DNA of 25,901 bases from an uncultured Gammaproteobacteria bacterium (GTDB taxonomy: Bacteria; Pseudomonadota; Gammaproteobacteria; Arenicellales; UBA868), in the NCBI GenBank assembly GCA_913051905.1, contig CAJXBY010000014.1:1-25901 (forward strand), read 5' to 3'. The position numbers and the translations under genes are program-made. Of this stretch, positions 14,264-22,564 are shown in pieces; position 1 is the first letter of the stretch, and each line of letters opens with the position of its first letter. The notes below the pieces were generated by a model. It was not told the origin of the DNA and did no database searches. It saw only the letters and a program-made list of their open reading frames with translations.

Positions 14264-15499
14264 GTGAGCAGTTCCCAGCAAGCGCCACTCTCCATCACCA
14301 TTCCAAAGGAAGTGTTCGACCTGCCGGTTCACGAGATCCGGAGGGGTTACCGCAGTGACGTCTACTTCTGGCGGGCCAAACGGGCGCTGGAGGCCAGCAA
14401 CCGGCACCGGGATGCGACGATGCAGGTGTTCCAGAAACAGCACGCGGTCGTCTGCGGCATTGAGGAAGCTCTGGCAATCCTGACGGTAGGCATTGGGCAC
14501 TACCAGGATGCCAACCGCGCCTTTGCGCTCTTCGATCAGCACATTGAGCAGAAAAGAAAAATACGAGCCCTGTACGGGGGTGATCCCGAACAACTCAGGC
14601 AGGCGCTCGATGAAAGGAAACGCATCGAGACCGCACTCGATGAAGAGTGGGTCAGTGAGTCCGGTCGGGTACGGGTGCGTTCGCTGCGCGACGGCGATAC
14701 CGCTGAACCGCGGGAGACGGTTCTGCTGATCGAGGGACCGCTGGCAGAGTTCGTCCACCTGGAGACGCTCTACCTCGGGGTACTTGCAAGACGCACCCGA
14801 ATTGCCACCAACGTTGCGGAAGTGGCCCGGGCCGCCAATGGCAAGCCGGTTTTCTTTTTCCCGGCCCGGTTTGACCACTGGGCGGTCCAGGGCGGCGACG
14901 GGTATGCGGCATCCATCGGCGGTGCGACGGCGGTCTCAACCGATGCCCAGGGAGAATGGTGGGGCATGAAAGGCGGCGGCACCATTCCCCACTGCCTGAT
15001 CGCCGCCTGCGAGGGGAGCACCGTCGAAGCAACCCAGGCATTTGCCGATGCTTTTCCCGACACCCGGCTGGTGGCCCTGGTCGACTTCGAAAACGACTGT
15101 GTCCGGACCTCCCTTGAGGTCGCGCAGGCCATGGGCGATAAGCTGTGGGGGGTGAGGCTGGATACCTCTGAAACGCTGACCGATGTGTCACTGGCCCACA
15201 TGCCGGACGCCGACCGCCAGACCGGTGTCACCACAGCGCTGGTGCGGAACGTCCGGCAGGCTCTGGATTACGCCGGCTTCAGCAACGTTCATATCGTCGT
15301 TTCCGGAGGATTCGATGCAGCAAAAATCGCCCACTTCGAATCGGAGCAGGTGCCGACCGATGCGTATGGCGTGGGATCCGCTTTCATGAAGGGCAGCTGT
15401 GACTTCACAGCCGACGTGGTGAAGGTGGACGGCAGACCGATGTCGAAGATCGGGCGGGCGTTCCGCGACAACGACCGCCTGATCGAGCGGGTGCTGTAA
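14264..15499 (+). CDS. Nicotinate phosphoribosyltransferase family protein
   Basis: This 411-residue protein has the NAPRTase architecture. The N-terminal domain spans roughly 1-160 (DLPVHEIRRGYRSDVYFWRAK), and a type II barrel follows with FPARFDHWAVQGGDGYAAS, the phosphoryl-accepting histidine H243 in GGGTIPHCLIA, and the phosphate/PRPP loops VVSGGFDAAKI and GVGSAFMKGSCDFTADVV. The reaction is nicotinate plus PRPP giving nicotinate mononucleotide, with ATP hydrolysis driving it, in NAD salvage. The pattern fits the archaeal/actinobacterial-like branch more than E. coli PncB. The start is GTG 14264; an ATG at 14232 is in another frame and stops almost at once. The ribosome binding site is weak. 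Its stop is 24 nt from the convergent reductase gene. Proximity to a NicX-like enzyme suggests a shared link to nicotinate or pyridine compounds. Confidence 0.87.
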   Translation: MSSSQQAPLSITIPKEVFDLPVHEIRRGYRSDVYFWRAKRALEASNRHRDATMQVFQKQHAVVCGIEEALAILTVGIGHYQDANRAFALFDQHIEQKRKIRALYGGDPEQLRQALDERKRIETALDEEWVSESGRVRVRSLRDGDTAEPRETVLLIEGPLAEFVHLETLYLGVLARRTRIATNVAEVARAANGKPVFFFPARFDHWAVQGGDGYAASIGGATAVSTDAQGEWWGMKGGGTIPHCLIAACEGSTVEATQAFADAFPDTRLVALVDFENDCVRTSLEVAQAMGDKLWGVRLDTSETLTDVSLAHMPDADRQTGVTTALVRNVRQALDYAGFSNVHIVVSGGFDAAKIAHFESEQVPTDAYGVGSAFMKGSCDFTADVVKVDGRPMSKIGRAFRDNDRLIERVL

Positions 15500-15523
15500 C
15501 GCTGCCGAATCAGCCTGTCGGGA

Positions 15524-17431
15524 CTACACAGACCCTGCCAACCGGCCCTGACTAATCGCGGCCGTGATCCCGGCCGGCTGAGCGCAATCCCCGATCAGCG
15601 TGATCCCGGACGCTAATCCGGCAGCGGTGTCACCGAAAGGATTGTGCGGGACAAGACCCAGAGCCAGCACCACGGCATCGGCTGCCTGAGTGTGTTCGAC
15701 CCCCGCTTGATCACAGTAAACAGCACGCCCGCGCTCCAACCTGACCAAGGCGGCCTGTTCGACAGTACGCACACCGTACGAATTCAGGGCTTTAAGCCGC
15801 ATGCCGCGCACGTTCCACTCAAGCGACCGCCCGATCCGCCGCCCGGCTTCGAGGACGGTGACCTGATCAGCGCCTGCCGAAAGGAACTCTGCGGTATCCA
15901 TCCCCAGCAGGCCCCCACCCACCACCACAACGTCACCGCAAAGCGCCGTTCGGCGTTCAAGAATCTCCAGGGCCTGAAAGATCCGGACGTTTGCAGCAGT
16001 CGCGATCCCGGCCAGGGGCCTTGGCACAGCACCAGTCGCGATGATCAGCCGGTCCGCCGAAAAGTCCTCGAGAAACCGGGCATCGGCGTCGGTGTTCAAG
16101 ATCACGTCGACGGCGAAGCGGGCCAGGGCGTTGCGGTAGTAGTTCAGCAGCCTGCCGAATTCGGGTTTCGATGTGAAACCCGCCGCCAGTCCGAGCTGCC
16201 CCCCGAGCGCCCCCGTGCGTTCAACCAGTGTCACCCGGTGACCCTTTTGTGCCGCCGCCTGTGCAGCCTCCATACCGGCGGGCCCACCGCCCACCACGAG
16301 CATGCGTACTGGGGCAGCTGCAGCCGGCCGCTGTTCGGTCTCGCGCCCCATCTCCGCGTTGACGGCACAACGGGTCGGCCCGTGGCCCACTGCCTGGATG
16401 CAGACATTGCAGGCGAGGCAGGGGCGGATACCGTTCTCCTGCCCGGCCAGCGCCTTACGCGGCAGATCCGGGTCGGCGATGAGGGCCCGGCCCATGGAAA
16501 CCAGATCCGCAGAGCCTTCCCGCAGGATCGCTTCGGCGATGGCGGGTTCATTGATGCGCCCGACCGCAATCACCGGCAGATGTGTCTCATTGCGCACTGT
16601 GGCGGCCAAATCCGCCAGACAGCCCGGGGTCTGCAGGTACGGCTGCACGACCCACGCCATGCTGGGATAACAGCCCGCAGAGACGTGCAGTGCAGAATAC
16701 CCCGCCTTCACAAAGAACGGGATCAGACGGCGTGATTCCGCCAGTGTCAGCCCGCCGGCGGTTTTCTCGTCGGCCGAGAATCGCAGCAACAGTGGAAAGT
16801 CATCCCCCAGCCGTTCGCGTATGGCACAGCCGATCTCGACTGCGAATCGGGCCCGGCGTTCCGTATTGCCGCCATAGGCGTCGCTGCGCTGATTGGCTAA
16901 AGGAGACAAAAACTGCCCCACGAGGTACCCGTGGGCCGCGTGGATTTCGACCGCATCGAAGCCGACGGCACGTGCCCGGACGGCGCCCTGGACAAAGTCT
17001 TCGACGAGCTGGCGGATGTCGTCAATGTCCAGCGGCCGGGGTACTGCCCGCATCACCGGGCAGGGAATGGCAGATGGTGCGACCGGCGTGTTTCCCGTGT
17101 ACTTGGGGTGCATCTGCCGGCCGGGATGGAACAGCTGGATCGCCGCCGCCGCACCCGCGGACTTGATACCGGCTGCCAGCCTAGCCAGGCCGGGTTCCGA
17201 AACGGGATCGTGTATCTCCAGGGTGTTGGGATAGTTGACCGTCCCGGCCGTGGGTGCGGTGTTTTCCACGATCACCATACCCACACCCCCGCGCGCCCTG
17301 CGTAGGTAGTACTCATAGAGCATTTCGGAGACTGTTCCGTCCGCAGCCCCGTACAGCGTCGCCATTGGCGGCATCACGATCCGGTTTCTAAGTCTGAGCA
17401 GGCCCAGGCTCATGGGCTCCAGAAGTTTCAT
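15524..17431 (-). CDS. 2,4-dienoyl-CoA reductase / trimethylamine dehydrogenase-type FMN-FeS-FAD oxidoreductase
   Basis: This 635-residue protein has the standard three-part layout. An Old-Yellow-Enzyme TIM barrel with FMN spans 1-330 (NRIVMPPMATLYG; VEIHAAHGYLVGQFLSP with H164/H167; LVSMGRALIADPD). A 4Fe-4S site uses C338, C341, C344 and C355 in RPCLACNVC and RCAVN. An FAD domain (GGGPAGMEAA from 381) contains an inserted NAD(P) domain (GGGLLGMDTAEFL from 505). The CxxCxxC spacing is like trimethylamine dehydrogenase rather than E. coli FadH. Such enzymes reduce dienoyl-CoA or other enones, or demethylate amines. It is followed upstream on the same strand by an acyl-CoA ligase gene 34 nt away, which favours an enoyl-CoA-type substrate. 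ATG 17431 begins right at the barrel's first conserved residues. Confidence 0.92.
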   Translation of the reverse strand: MKLLEPMSLGLLRLRNRIVMPPMATLYGAADGTVSEMLYEYYLRRARGGVGMVIVENTAPTAGTVNYPNTLEIHDPVSEPGLARLAAGIKSAGAAAAIQLFHPGRQMHPKYTGNTPVAPSAIPCPVMRAVPRPLDIDDIRQLVEDFVQGAVRARAVGFDAVEIHAAHGYLVGQFLSPLANQRSDAYGGNTERRARFAVEIGCAIRERLGDDFPLLLRFSADEKTAGGLTLAESRRLIPFFVKAGYSALHVSAGCYPSMAWVVQPYLQTPGCLADLAATVRNETHLPVIAVGRINEPAIAEAILREGSADLVSMGRALIADPDLPRKALAGQENGIRPCLACNVCIQAVGHGPTRCAVNAEMGRETEQRPAAAAPVRMLVVGGGPAGMEAAQAAAQKGHRVTLVERTGALGGQLGLAAGFTSKPEFGRLLNYYRNALARFAVDVILNTDADARFLEDFSADRLIIATGAVPRPLAGIATAANVRIFQALEILERRTALCGDVVVVGGGLLGMDTAEFLSAGADQVTVLEAGRRIGRSLEWNVRGMRLKALNSYGVRTVEQAALVRLERGRAVYCDQAGVEHTQAADAVVLALGLVPHNPFGDTAAGLASGITLIGDCAQPAGITAAISQGRLAGSV

Positions 17432-17465
17432 GAACCGGGGCGCCGACCGGGGTGACCTGCCTGTT

Positions 17466-19043
17466 TCATTTCAGCCCGGAATCCGGTGGCTGCACCTGCA
17501 ACGCGGCCCGGGTGATTTTTCCTGAAGCCGTCTTGGGCAGCTCTGGAAGAAACACCACGTCCTTGGGGCACTTAAAGCCCGGCAGTGCCGATGCGCAGTA
17601 GGCCAGAATTTCCTCCGCGGATACGGACGACCCCGGGCGCAGGGCCACATAAGCCCGGGGCACCTCTCCCCAGTCCGAATGCGGCACACCGCAGACCGCA
17701 GCTTCCAGTACCGCGGGATGACCAAACAGCAGTTCCTCGATCTCCTGCGGATAGATCTTCTCCCCGCCGCTCTTGATCATGTCGTTCCGGCGGCCGGCGA
17801 TGTAGATATACCCATCCGGATCCATGTACCCCATGTCGCCGGAATGCAGCCAGCCCGCGCGGATGGCCTGGCTGGTATTGTCCGGGTCCTTCCAGTACCC
17901 CTCCATGACGCTGGCACTGCGCACACAGATCTCACCGATCTTCCCGAATGGCAGTTCCTTACCCAGATCATCCAGGACACGTAGCTCGTGTCCCGAGTGG
18001 GCTCGGCCGCAGGACTGCAACCGGTTCCAGCGGTCGCCGGACGCGGTCAGATCGTGATCCTCCGGGCCGAGGATGACGATGTTGGCGGTGCTTTCCGTCA
18101 GGCCATAACCCTGAAACAGAGTCATGCCGAAAAGATCGATCGCTTTATTCAGGCGATCGATCGGCATGGGCGCAGCACCATAGCCGACCCGCTCGAGACT
18201 GGATAGATCGTGCGATCCGGCGTCCTTTAATTCCAGCATCCGGAAAATCATGGTCGGAACAAAGAAGGTATAGGTGATGCGCTCGCGTGCGATTACCTCC
18301 AGCACGGAGACAGGGTCGAAGCGCTCCAGAGTCACGCTTGTCCCACCCAGATAAAACGTGGTCAGGGTCTGAAAAACACTCGCGGCCACATGATAGAGTG
18401 GACAGACATTCAGATTGATGGTCGAGGCAGTCAGTCCCACACCGTTTGCCGAATCGATCACGTTCGTACAGATGTTGCGGTGGCTCAGCATGACGCCTTT
18501 AGGCCGCCCGGTGGTACCGCTGGTGTAGACCAAAAGCCACAGATCGGATTCATCGACCCGCACCCTAGGATGACTTTCTGTTGACCCAGCCAAAAGATCT
18601 TCGTATCCCCTGGCAAACCCTGTAACACCGTCCAGGACGATACAGTGTTCCAGTGCGGCACACTCCGGCAGTATCGATTCTACGACCGCCGAGAACTCCG
18701 ACTGAAACAGAATCGCTCTCGCGTCGGAATGGCGCAGGATATAGGACAACCCGGCAGGGTCCAGCATGAAGTTCAGCGTCGTCAGAACAAATCCGCCCTT
18801 GGCCGCGCCGAGCAGGGTCTCGATGTAAATGTGGCTGTTCCGGGAAAGCACCGCGACCCGGTCACCCGGCACCAGACCGAGCCCTGTCAGCGCATGAACC
18901 AGCCGATTGGTCCGCAGGTCCAGCCCACCATAGGTGACGCGGCGGCCATCGAAGACCGACGCGGTCTTGTTCGGGAATCGCCGGGCGTTTTTCTGGATGA
19001 CCTCGTCAAAGGTACGAAGGGGTGGCCTGGAAGCTGTAGTCAT
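17466..19043 (-). CDS. AMP-forming acyl-CoA synthetase (ANL superfamily)
   Basis: This 525-residue protein has all adenylation motifs: the P-loop YTSGTTGRPKGVMLSHRN (173-190), A5 motif QGYGLTES (311-318), the hinge region SGDMGYMDPDGYIYIAGR followed by DMIKSGGEKIYPQEIE, and the C-terminal catalytic lysine K509 in KTASGKITRAAL. It activates a carboxylic acid to acyl-AMP and then to acyl-CoA. The binding pocket (FFVPTMIFRML, GYGAAPM) looks like medium/long-chain or aromatic acid ligases, but the exact acid cannot be read. It is probably the first gene of an operon with the downstream FMN/FeS/FAD oxidoreductase, 34 nt away. The ATG at 19043 has only a weak ribosome binding site. Confidence 0.92.
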   Translation of the reverse strand: MTTASRPPLRTFDEVIQKNARRFPNKTASVFDGRRVTYGGLDLRTNRLVHALTGLGLVPGDRVAVLSRNSHIYIETLLGAAKGGFVLTTLNFMLDPAGLSYILRHSDARAILFQSEFSAVVESILPECAALEHCIVLDGVTGFARGYEDLLAGSTESHPRVRVDESDLWLLVYTSGTTGRPKGVMLSHRNICTNVIDSANGVGLTASTINLNVCPLYHVAASVFQTLTTFYLGGTSVTLERFDPVSVLEVIARERITYTFFVPTMIFRMLELKDAGSHDLSSLERVGYGAAPMPIDRLNKAIDLFGMTLFQGYGLTESTANIVILGPEDHDLTASGDRWNRLQSCGRAHSGHELRVLDDLGKELPFGKIGEICVRSASVMEGYWKDPDNTSQAIRAGWLHSGDMGYMDPDGYIYIAGRRNDMIKSGGEKIYPQEIEELLFGHPAVLEAAVCGVPHSDWGEVPRAYVALRPGSSVSAEEILAYCASALPGFKCPKDVVFLPELPKTASGKITRAALQVQPPDSGLK

Positions 19044-19141
19044 CGAGAAATCAGCACCCGATCCGGTGAAAGCGACCGGACACTGAATGATCCCGGCAGA
19101 GTGAATGCGGTGGCGATCCCGGGCATGACGGTTCCATTCTA

Positions 19142-19172
19142 TAAAAACGAGGGCCCCACCGCAGTGGGACCC
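19142..19172 (-). terminator. Rho-independent terminator of the 204-residue gene
   Basis: On the minus strand a 9-bp stem (GGGTCCCAC / GTGGGGCCC, one G-U pair, loop TGCG) is followed after three bases by a run of five T. It lies 49 nt after the stop of the gene at 19221-19835 and before the acyl-CoA ligase start, so it separates the two transcription units. Confidence 0.75.
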
Positions 19173-19220
19173 CGCATCCCGGCCTTCTTGAATCAGTACC
19201 GGAAAACCGCGTCTACCAAA

Positions 19221-19835
19221 CTAGATACTCATATAGACACTCGAACTCACCAATGTGCCCAGTTCGCCTGCCCGGTTGACGATCTGCTGGAACGCGTCCG
19301 ACATGCCGACCTTGTCGACCTGTACGCCATACTCGGTTAAGGACTTGAACTGATAGGTCGCGAGAATCAGGGTCATGTCTTCACTGACAACCGGAGCCAC
19401 TCCGGCCACTTTGACCTCGTCAGTCAACTCGTCGACCTCGCCCAGGATCTCCACGGCAGCCGGCACGTTTTTTCTCGAAAGTCGATAGGCACGCATCTGC
19501 GACACCGGATGGGTGTCCCAGGCAATGTCACCGTATATCGTGCGAAACAGGAATGGTCCGATTATCTCAGCTGCCGGCTCTGCTTCGCGTTCCTGCATCA
19601 GTTCTTCAAAGGACGGGTCGTTGATGACCCCGTCTGCCACTGCCATCGACGCCGTAAAATCTGCCGAAGCTGACTGAAGCGCCATGTTTCCGGCATAGGC
19701 GCCCATCAGAAACTGCACAATACGCACTTTACCGCCGTGCTTTTCAAATATTTTTGCAGTCTTTTGAATTCGATCCTGCATAAGCTGTGATTTACCGATG
19801 ATGGGTTTAACCATGTTGGTCGTCACTACGGTCAT
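19221..19835 (-). CDS. Conserved hypothetical protein, probable tandem ferredoxin-like (dimeric alpha/beta barrel) domains
   Basis: This 204-residue protein has no known catalytic motif. The N-terminal half (QKTAKIFEKHGGKVRIVQFL, MALQSASADFTAS, INDPSFEELMQER) lines up by eye with the 98-residue protein at 21472-21768 (KKGAEIWQRHGANECHLLTV, MSFVAMFDNAEAY, VADDEFRALLAA). The C-terminal half (MRAYRLSRKNVPAAVEILGEV, LILATYQFKSLTEYGVQ) again looks like beta-alpha-beta-beta-alpha. It therefore probably holds two ferredoxin-like units, which would form an intramolecular barrel. Such folds serve in monooxygenases, polyketide cyclases and stress proteins, and nothing here fixes the role. A strong AAGGAGAA ribosome binding site precedes the ATG, and a clear terminator follows. 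It is divergent from the small membrane protein at 20008. Confidence 0.75.
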   Translation of the reverse strand: MTVVTTNMVKPIIGKSQLMQDRIQKTAKIFEKHGGKVRIVQFLMGAYAGNMALQSASADFTASMAVADGVINDPSFEELMQEREAEPAAEIIGPFLFRTIYGDIAWDTHPVSQMRAYRLSRKNVPAAVEILGEVDELTDEVKVAGVAPVVSEDMTLILATYQFKSLTEYGVQVDKVGMSDAFQQIVNRAGELGTLVSSSVYMSI

Positions 19836-20007
19836 ACTTTTTCTCCTTCCTCAGGTTTTTGTTGGGTAGACCAAGATACTGAAAAAAACCTTCAACTACA
19901 AATTCATTTGATTTCCTAGAATTTGCAGGAGGTCCTGCGATTCCAGGTTTTAACCACAGATCCGCTTGCTTGTTTTCGGAGGACGAAGCGGTTAACTTGC
20001 AGCCGCG

Positions 20008-20196
20008 ATGAACGACAGAAAACCGGAAAGTGAACTGACCTACGAGGAGGAGCGTCAAATTGCGCAGAAAAACCAGACCTACCTGCCCAAACGTAAACTC
20101 AATCGATGGATGATCATGGGTGTGCTTATGATGGAGTTCAGTGCGGCCGCAGGTCTGCTGTACGTCGCCTATAAAATTTATATCTCGATGAATTGA
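20008..20196 (+). CDS. Small single-span membrane protein, unknown
   Basis: This 62-residue protein has a charged N-terminal half (NDRKPESELTYEEERQIAQK) and one hydrophobic helix (WMIMGVLMMEFSAAAGLLYV) ending in a short polar tail. It looks like a bitopic membrane protein with the N-terminus in the cytosol. I do not recognise a family. The ribosome binding site is poor (a GGAGG lies too far upstream), which lowers confidence, but the composition is protein-like and nothing else overlaps. The 200 nt after it contain only the leader of the next gene. Confidence 0.5.
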   Translation: MNDRKPESELTYEEERQIAQKNQTYLPKRKLNRWMIMGVLMMEFSAAAGLLYVAYKIYISMN

Positions 20197-20398
20197 CTAT
20201 TTATTCAGGTTGCTCCTTCCTGCTGTCCTTTCCCTTTTGCTTTGAGGCATTCGGGTCCGTATTCCCCATGAGACCATGATTGGCGCTGAAGCGCTGTCTC
20301 CTGACCTGACGACGTACCCGTCTGAAACGAGAATCTTCTGTGTCCATCTAGGTTAGACTGTGACGGGCGATCAGAGTTAACAATCAGGAGGATCAGCG

Positions 20399-20701
20399 AT
20401 GCATATACAAGTGATCAATTTCAACCTTGAAGGCATCAATCGTGCTGAGTATGAGGCAGTGTGTAACGAGCTTGCTGAAGCTTTCGCCGCGCTGCCTGGA
20501 CTGATTTCGAAACACTGGCTTGCCGATGACGAAAACAATACCTATGGCGGTGTCTATATCTGGGAATCCAAAGAGGCCTATGAAGGGTATTTGAAATCCG
20601 ATCTTTTTGCCGGAGTTGGGGCCAATCCGGCTTTGGCCAATATTGTGTCCAAGGATTTCGATGTCATCGAAGGCCCCACCCGGGTTACCCGGGGGCTGTA
20701 G
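20399..20701 (+). CDS. YdhR-like putative monooxygenase (dimeric alpha/beta barrel)
   Basis: This 100-residue protein resembles E. coli YdhR in length and pattern: an N-terminal strand (HIQVINFNLEGI), a helix, LPGLISKHWLADDENNTYGG, VYIWESKEAYEGYL, and a final VSKDFDVIEG strand. YdhR has a ferredoxin-like fold related to ActVA-Orf6-type cofactor-less monooxygenases, but its substrate has not been settled. An AGGAGG ribosome binding site lies 7 nt before ATG. A CCCGGG-TTA-CCCGGG hairpin spans the last codons (20679-20693) and could be part of a terminator. It is one of several small proteins of this general fold between 19.2 and 22.3 kb. Confidence 0.8.
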   Translation: MHIQVINFNLEGINRAEYEAVCNELAEAFAALPGLISKHWLADDENNTYGGVYIWESKEAYEGYLKSDLFAGVGANPALANIVSKDFDVIEGPTRVTRGL

Positions 20702-20834
20702 CAGTACGCCCGGATCCGGGCCAGCATCTACAGGGGCTAGAGTCCCACCTGGGATCCGATTCCCGAGGTGTCGGTAACACCGGGTCCGCAGTTGGGTTTT
20801 GGACATTTTTCTATCATTAATCAAAGGAGACATC

Positions 20835-21221
20835 ATGAAGTTAATCAGAACGGTACTTGCTGCGCTGGCTCTTGGAGCGACCACCATTGCTTTTGCCGGG
20901 AAAGACCACCCGATATTGACCCCGCTGGAACCCGAATCCATGGGCCGAGCTTATACTGAGTTTTTGCTTGCCCAACCGGGTTTCGCCAAGAACTCGGGCT
21001 TTGATGCCAAAACCATGCAGTTGATCCACCTGGCCGCGGCCGCAGGCATGAAGTGTGAATACTGCATAGTCGCACACACCGCAATGGCGAAGGGTGCCGG
21101 TGCGACGGACGAGGAAATCAAGATCGCCATCATGGCTGCCGGTGTTGTTGCAATAAACAGTACAGTCCTTTACGGCCACCAGTATGATCTGAATCAAATA
21201 AAGAAAATGTTTTCCAAGTAA
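20835..21221 (+). CDS. Exported AhpD / carboxymuconolactone decarboxylase-like protein
   Basis: This 128-residue protein has a typical signal peptide (MKLIRTVLAALALGATTIAFA, probable cleavage after the final Ala of AFA). The mature part is a small helical domain with the AhpD redox motif CxxCxxxH (KCEYCIVAHTAMAKGAGAT). AhpD-like proteins use this cysteine pair for thiol peroxidase chemistry, while gamma-carboxymuconolactone decarboxylases share the fold without the cysteines. The signal peptide places this one in the periplasm, which is unusual for the family. The ATG at 20835 has AAAGGAGA 4 nt upstream, clearly better than TTG 20799. A strong hairpin follows the stop. Confidence 0.87.
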   Translation: MKLIRTVLAALALGATTIAFAGKDHPILTPLEPESMGRAYTEFLLAQPGFAKNSGFDAKTMQLIHLAAAAGMKCEYCIVAHTAMAKGAGATDEEIKIAIMAAGVVAINSTVLYGHQYDLNQIKKMFSK

Positions 21222-21230
21222 TTACTAAGA

Positions 21231-21268
21231 CGCCCAGGGGCAGCCTCTTCGAATGCCGCCCCTGGGCG
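21231..21268 (+). terminator. Strong inverted repeat after the AhpD-like gene
   Basis: An 11-bp perfect stem (CGCCCAGGGGC / GCCCCTGGGCG) with a 16-nt loop begins 9 nt after the stop codon. No T-tract follows, so it may act as a transcription stop with Rho or stabilise the mRNA end. Confidence 0.55.
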
Positions 21269-21273
21269 CATGA

Positions 21274-21384
21274 CACCATGGCCAGATCGATATGCTGGTG
21301 TTTGAAGAATACTATGACCGGGGAAAGGCCTACCCCAAACGAAGCCTTGAGAAATTAGTAAAGCTGACAGAACGCGATGCTTGA
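21274..21384 (+). pseudogene. Possible gene remnant (C-terminal-like peptide)
   Basis: Between the hairpin and the next gene an open stretch reads HHGQIDMLVFEEYYDRGK and then YPKRSLEKLVKLTERDA before TGA. The amphipathic, charge-balanced ending looks like the tail of a real protein, but there is a stop immediately upstream and no ribosome binding site before the internal ATG at 21292. I cannot name the parent family. It could also be a 30-residue peptide gene or chance. Confidence 0.25.
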
Positions 21385-21471
21385 AGGCGAGGATACTGGG
21401 CGCTGACTTGAAAACCAAACACTCGTTCGATATCGTCAAAACTCACACTACAAACTCAGGAGGATTCAGTA

Positions 21472-21768
21472 ATGTACGTTTCCAATTGGACATTTCGGCC
21501 CGCGCCGGGAAAATTTGACGAGATCATAGAGAACTGCAAAAAAGGTGCGGAGATCTGGCAACGGCACGGTGCGAACGAGTGTCATCTGCTCACTGTACAG
21601 GGTAGCGACGTCGGCTGTATGTCATTTGTTGCAATGTTTGACAATGCAGAGGCTTACGGCAAAGCGAGTGATGCCGTCGTTGCCGATGACGAATTCCGAG
21701 CACTGTTGGCGGCAATTGATTCTACAGGCGAGTGGGTACGCCATAATCTCGCGCGTGCTGTCTTCTGA
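21472..21768 (+). CDS. Small dimeric alpha/beta-barrel-like protein, unknown function
   Basis: This 98-residue protein begins with a strand (MYVSNWTFRPAPGK) and continues helix (FDEIIENCKKGAEIWQRHG), two strands (CHLLTVQGSDVGCMSFVAMF) and helix (AEAYGKASDAVVADDEFRAL), the classical ferredoxin-like order. It looks paralogous to the N-terminal half of the 204-residue protein at 19221-19835. An AGGAGG ribosome binding site precedes the ATG. No catalytic residues stand out. A weak terminator hairpin lies 32 nt after the stop. Confidence 0.78.
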   Translation: MYVSNWTFRPAPGKFDEIIENCKKGAEIWQRHGANECHLLTVQGSDVGCMSFVAMFDNAEAYGKASDAVVADDEFRALLAAIDSTGEWVRHNLARAVF

Positions 21769-21799
21769 CTCATTTTCTGATTTAGGCCGCAAGAGTTAA

Positions 21800-21819
21800 A
21801 GCCTCGCAAATGCGGGGCT
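21800..21819 (+). terminator. Probable terminator hairpin
   Basis: AGCCTCGC-AAAT-GCGGGGCT forms an 8-bp stem with one G-U pair, 32 nt downstream of the small barrel gene, followed by TCTC but no T-run. Confidence 0.45.
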
Positions 21820-21971
21820 TCTCGGGGCCGCTAACCCAACCGCTCAACCAAAGTCTCTGGTTTGATATGGGTTTATCTCTTTCGCATTGTCAAAACGTCT
21901 TACGCGGGAACGGATGCATCTTCCATTGCTTTAAGGTGCTATTCGAATAATCTTATTCTCCTCCGAGTATA

Positions 21972-22265
21972 TTAATTCTGGAAGATGTGATATTCGTTTA
22001 CGGCGCTGATCACTTCCTGACTTTCAGTATCTACACCGGCCTCCTGTCTCATCCGGATGACCTCCGGGTCAGACATGAATGCTTCGACGCCTTCCATGGT
22101 TTCCGCTTCAGCGATATCGTAAATTCTTGATCCATCCTCGGTTTCCGTTGCAACGATGAGTTTCAATCCGTTTTTCTGCATATGGGGCTTTAGATCATCC
22201 ACCAGTTTCAGCCATCTTTCAAAACTACACTCTTGGGATTTTTTGAACGTTGTCAGAAATCTCAT
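21972..22265 (-). CDS. Small dimeric alpha/beta-barrel-like protein (DUF3303-like pattern)
   Basis: This 97-residue protein starts with a strand (MRFLTTFKKSQECS), a helix (FERWLKLVDDLKPHMQKNG), then LKLIVATETEDGSRIYDIAEAETMEGVEAF and a last strand VISAVNEYHIFQ. The pattern GSRIYDIAEAETMEGVEAFM resembles small barrel proteins of the DUF3303 kind that sense or bind small molecules; the family name is tentative. The ATG at 22265 is preferred over GTG 22274 because AAGGTGG lies 5 nt upstream. It stands alone on the minus strand, divergent from the LLM oxidoreductase. Confidence 0.72.
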   Translation of the reverse strand: MRFLTTFKKSQECSFERWLKLVDDLKPHMQKNGLKLIVATETEDGSRIYDIAEAETMEGVEAFMSDPEVIRMRQEAGVDTESQEVISAVNEYHIFQN

Positions 22266-22564
22266 GCCTACCACCTTAAAAGTTGTGTCCTAGATAAAAA
22301 TAGTAACCGAAAGCCAAACCTGATTGCAGTGGCCCATCACGCCTTGACCCAGCGGCTCAACACGCGTCTTTGGCCTGAAAAGCAATGTGCCGCAGACAGA
22401 GTTTTACGCCTGTCACCCACTTCGGACCCGCCTCTTTAAACAGACGAGTTTCTCGATTCAGCGAGGTATTGCTGAAATATTGTCTAAAATCACCCTTCAA
22501 CTATTCAAATAACTGCCAGAGAGATATTCAGAATGTGTGCCGTCAGACCCCAAGGAAACCATCC

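Noticed and set aside
15644..16735. A 363-codon plus-strand frame opposite the FMN/FeS/FAD oxidoreductase.
   Set aside because: It is a shadow of a gene with three intact cofactor motifs.
20708..20721. A perfect 14-bp palindrome (GCCCGGATCCGGGC) after the YdhR-like gene.
   Set aside because: It has no loop for a hairpin, no T-tract and no other operator features; such GC-rich palindromes arise easily by chance here.
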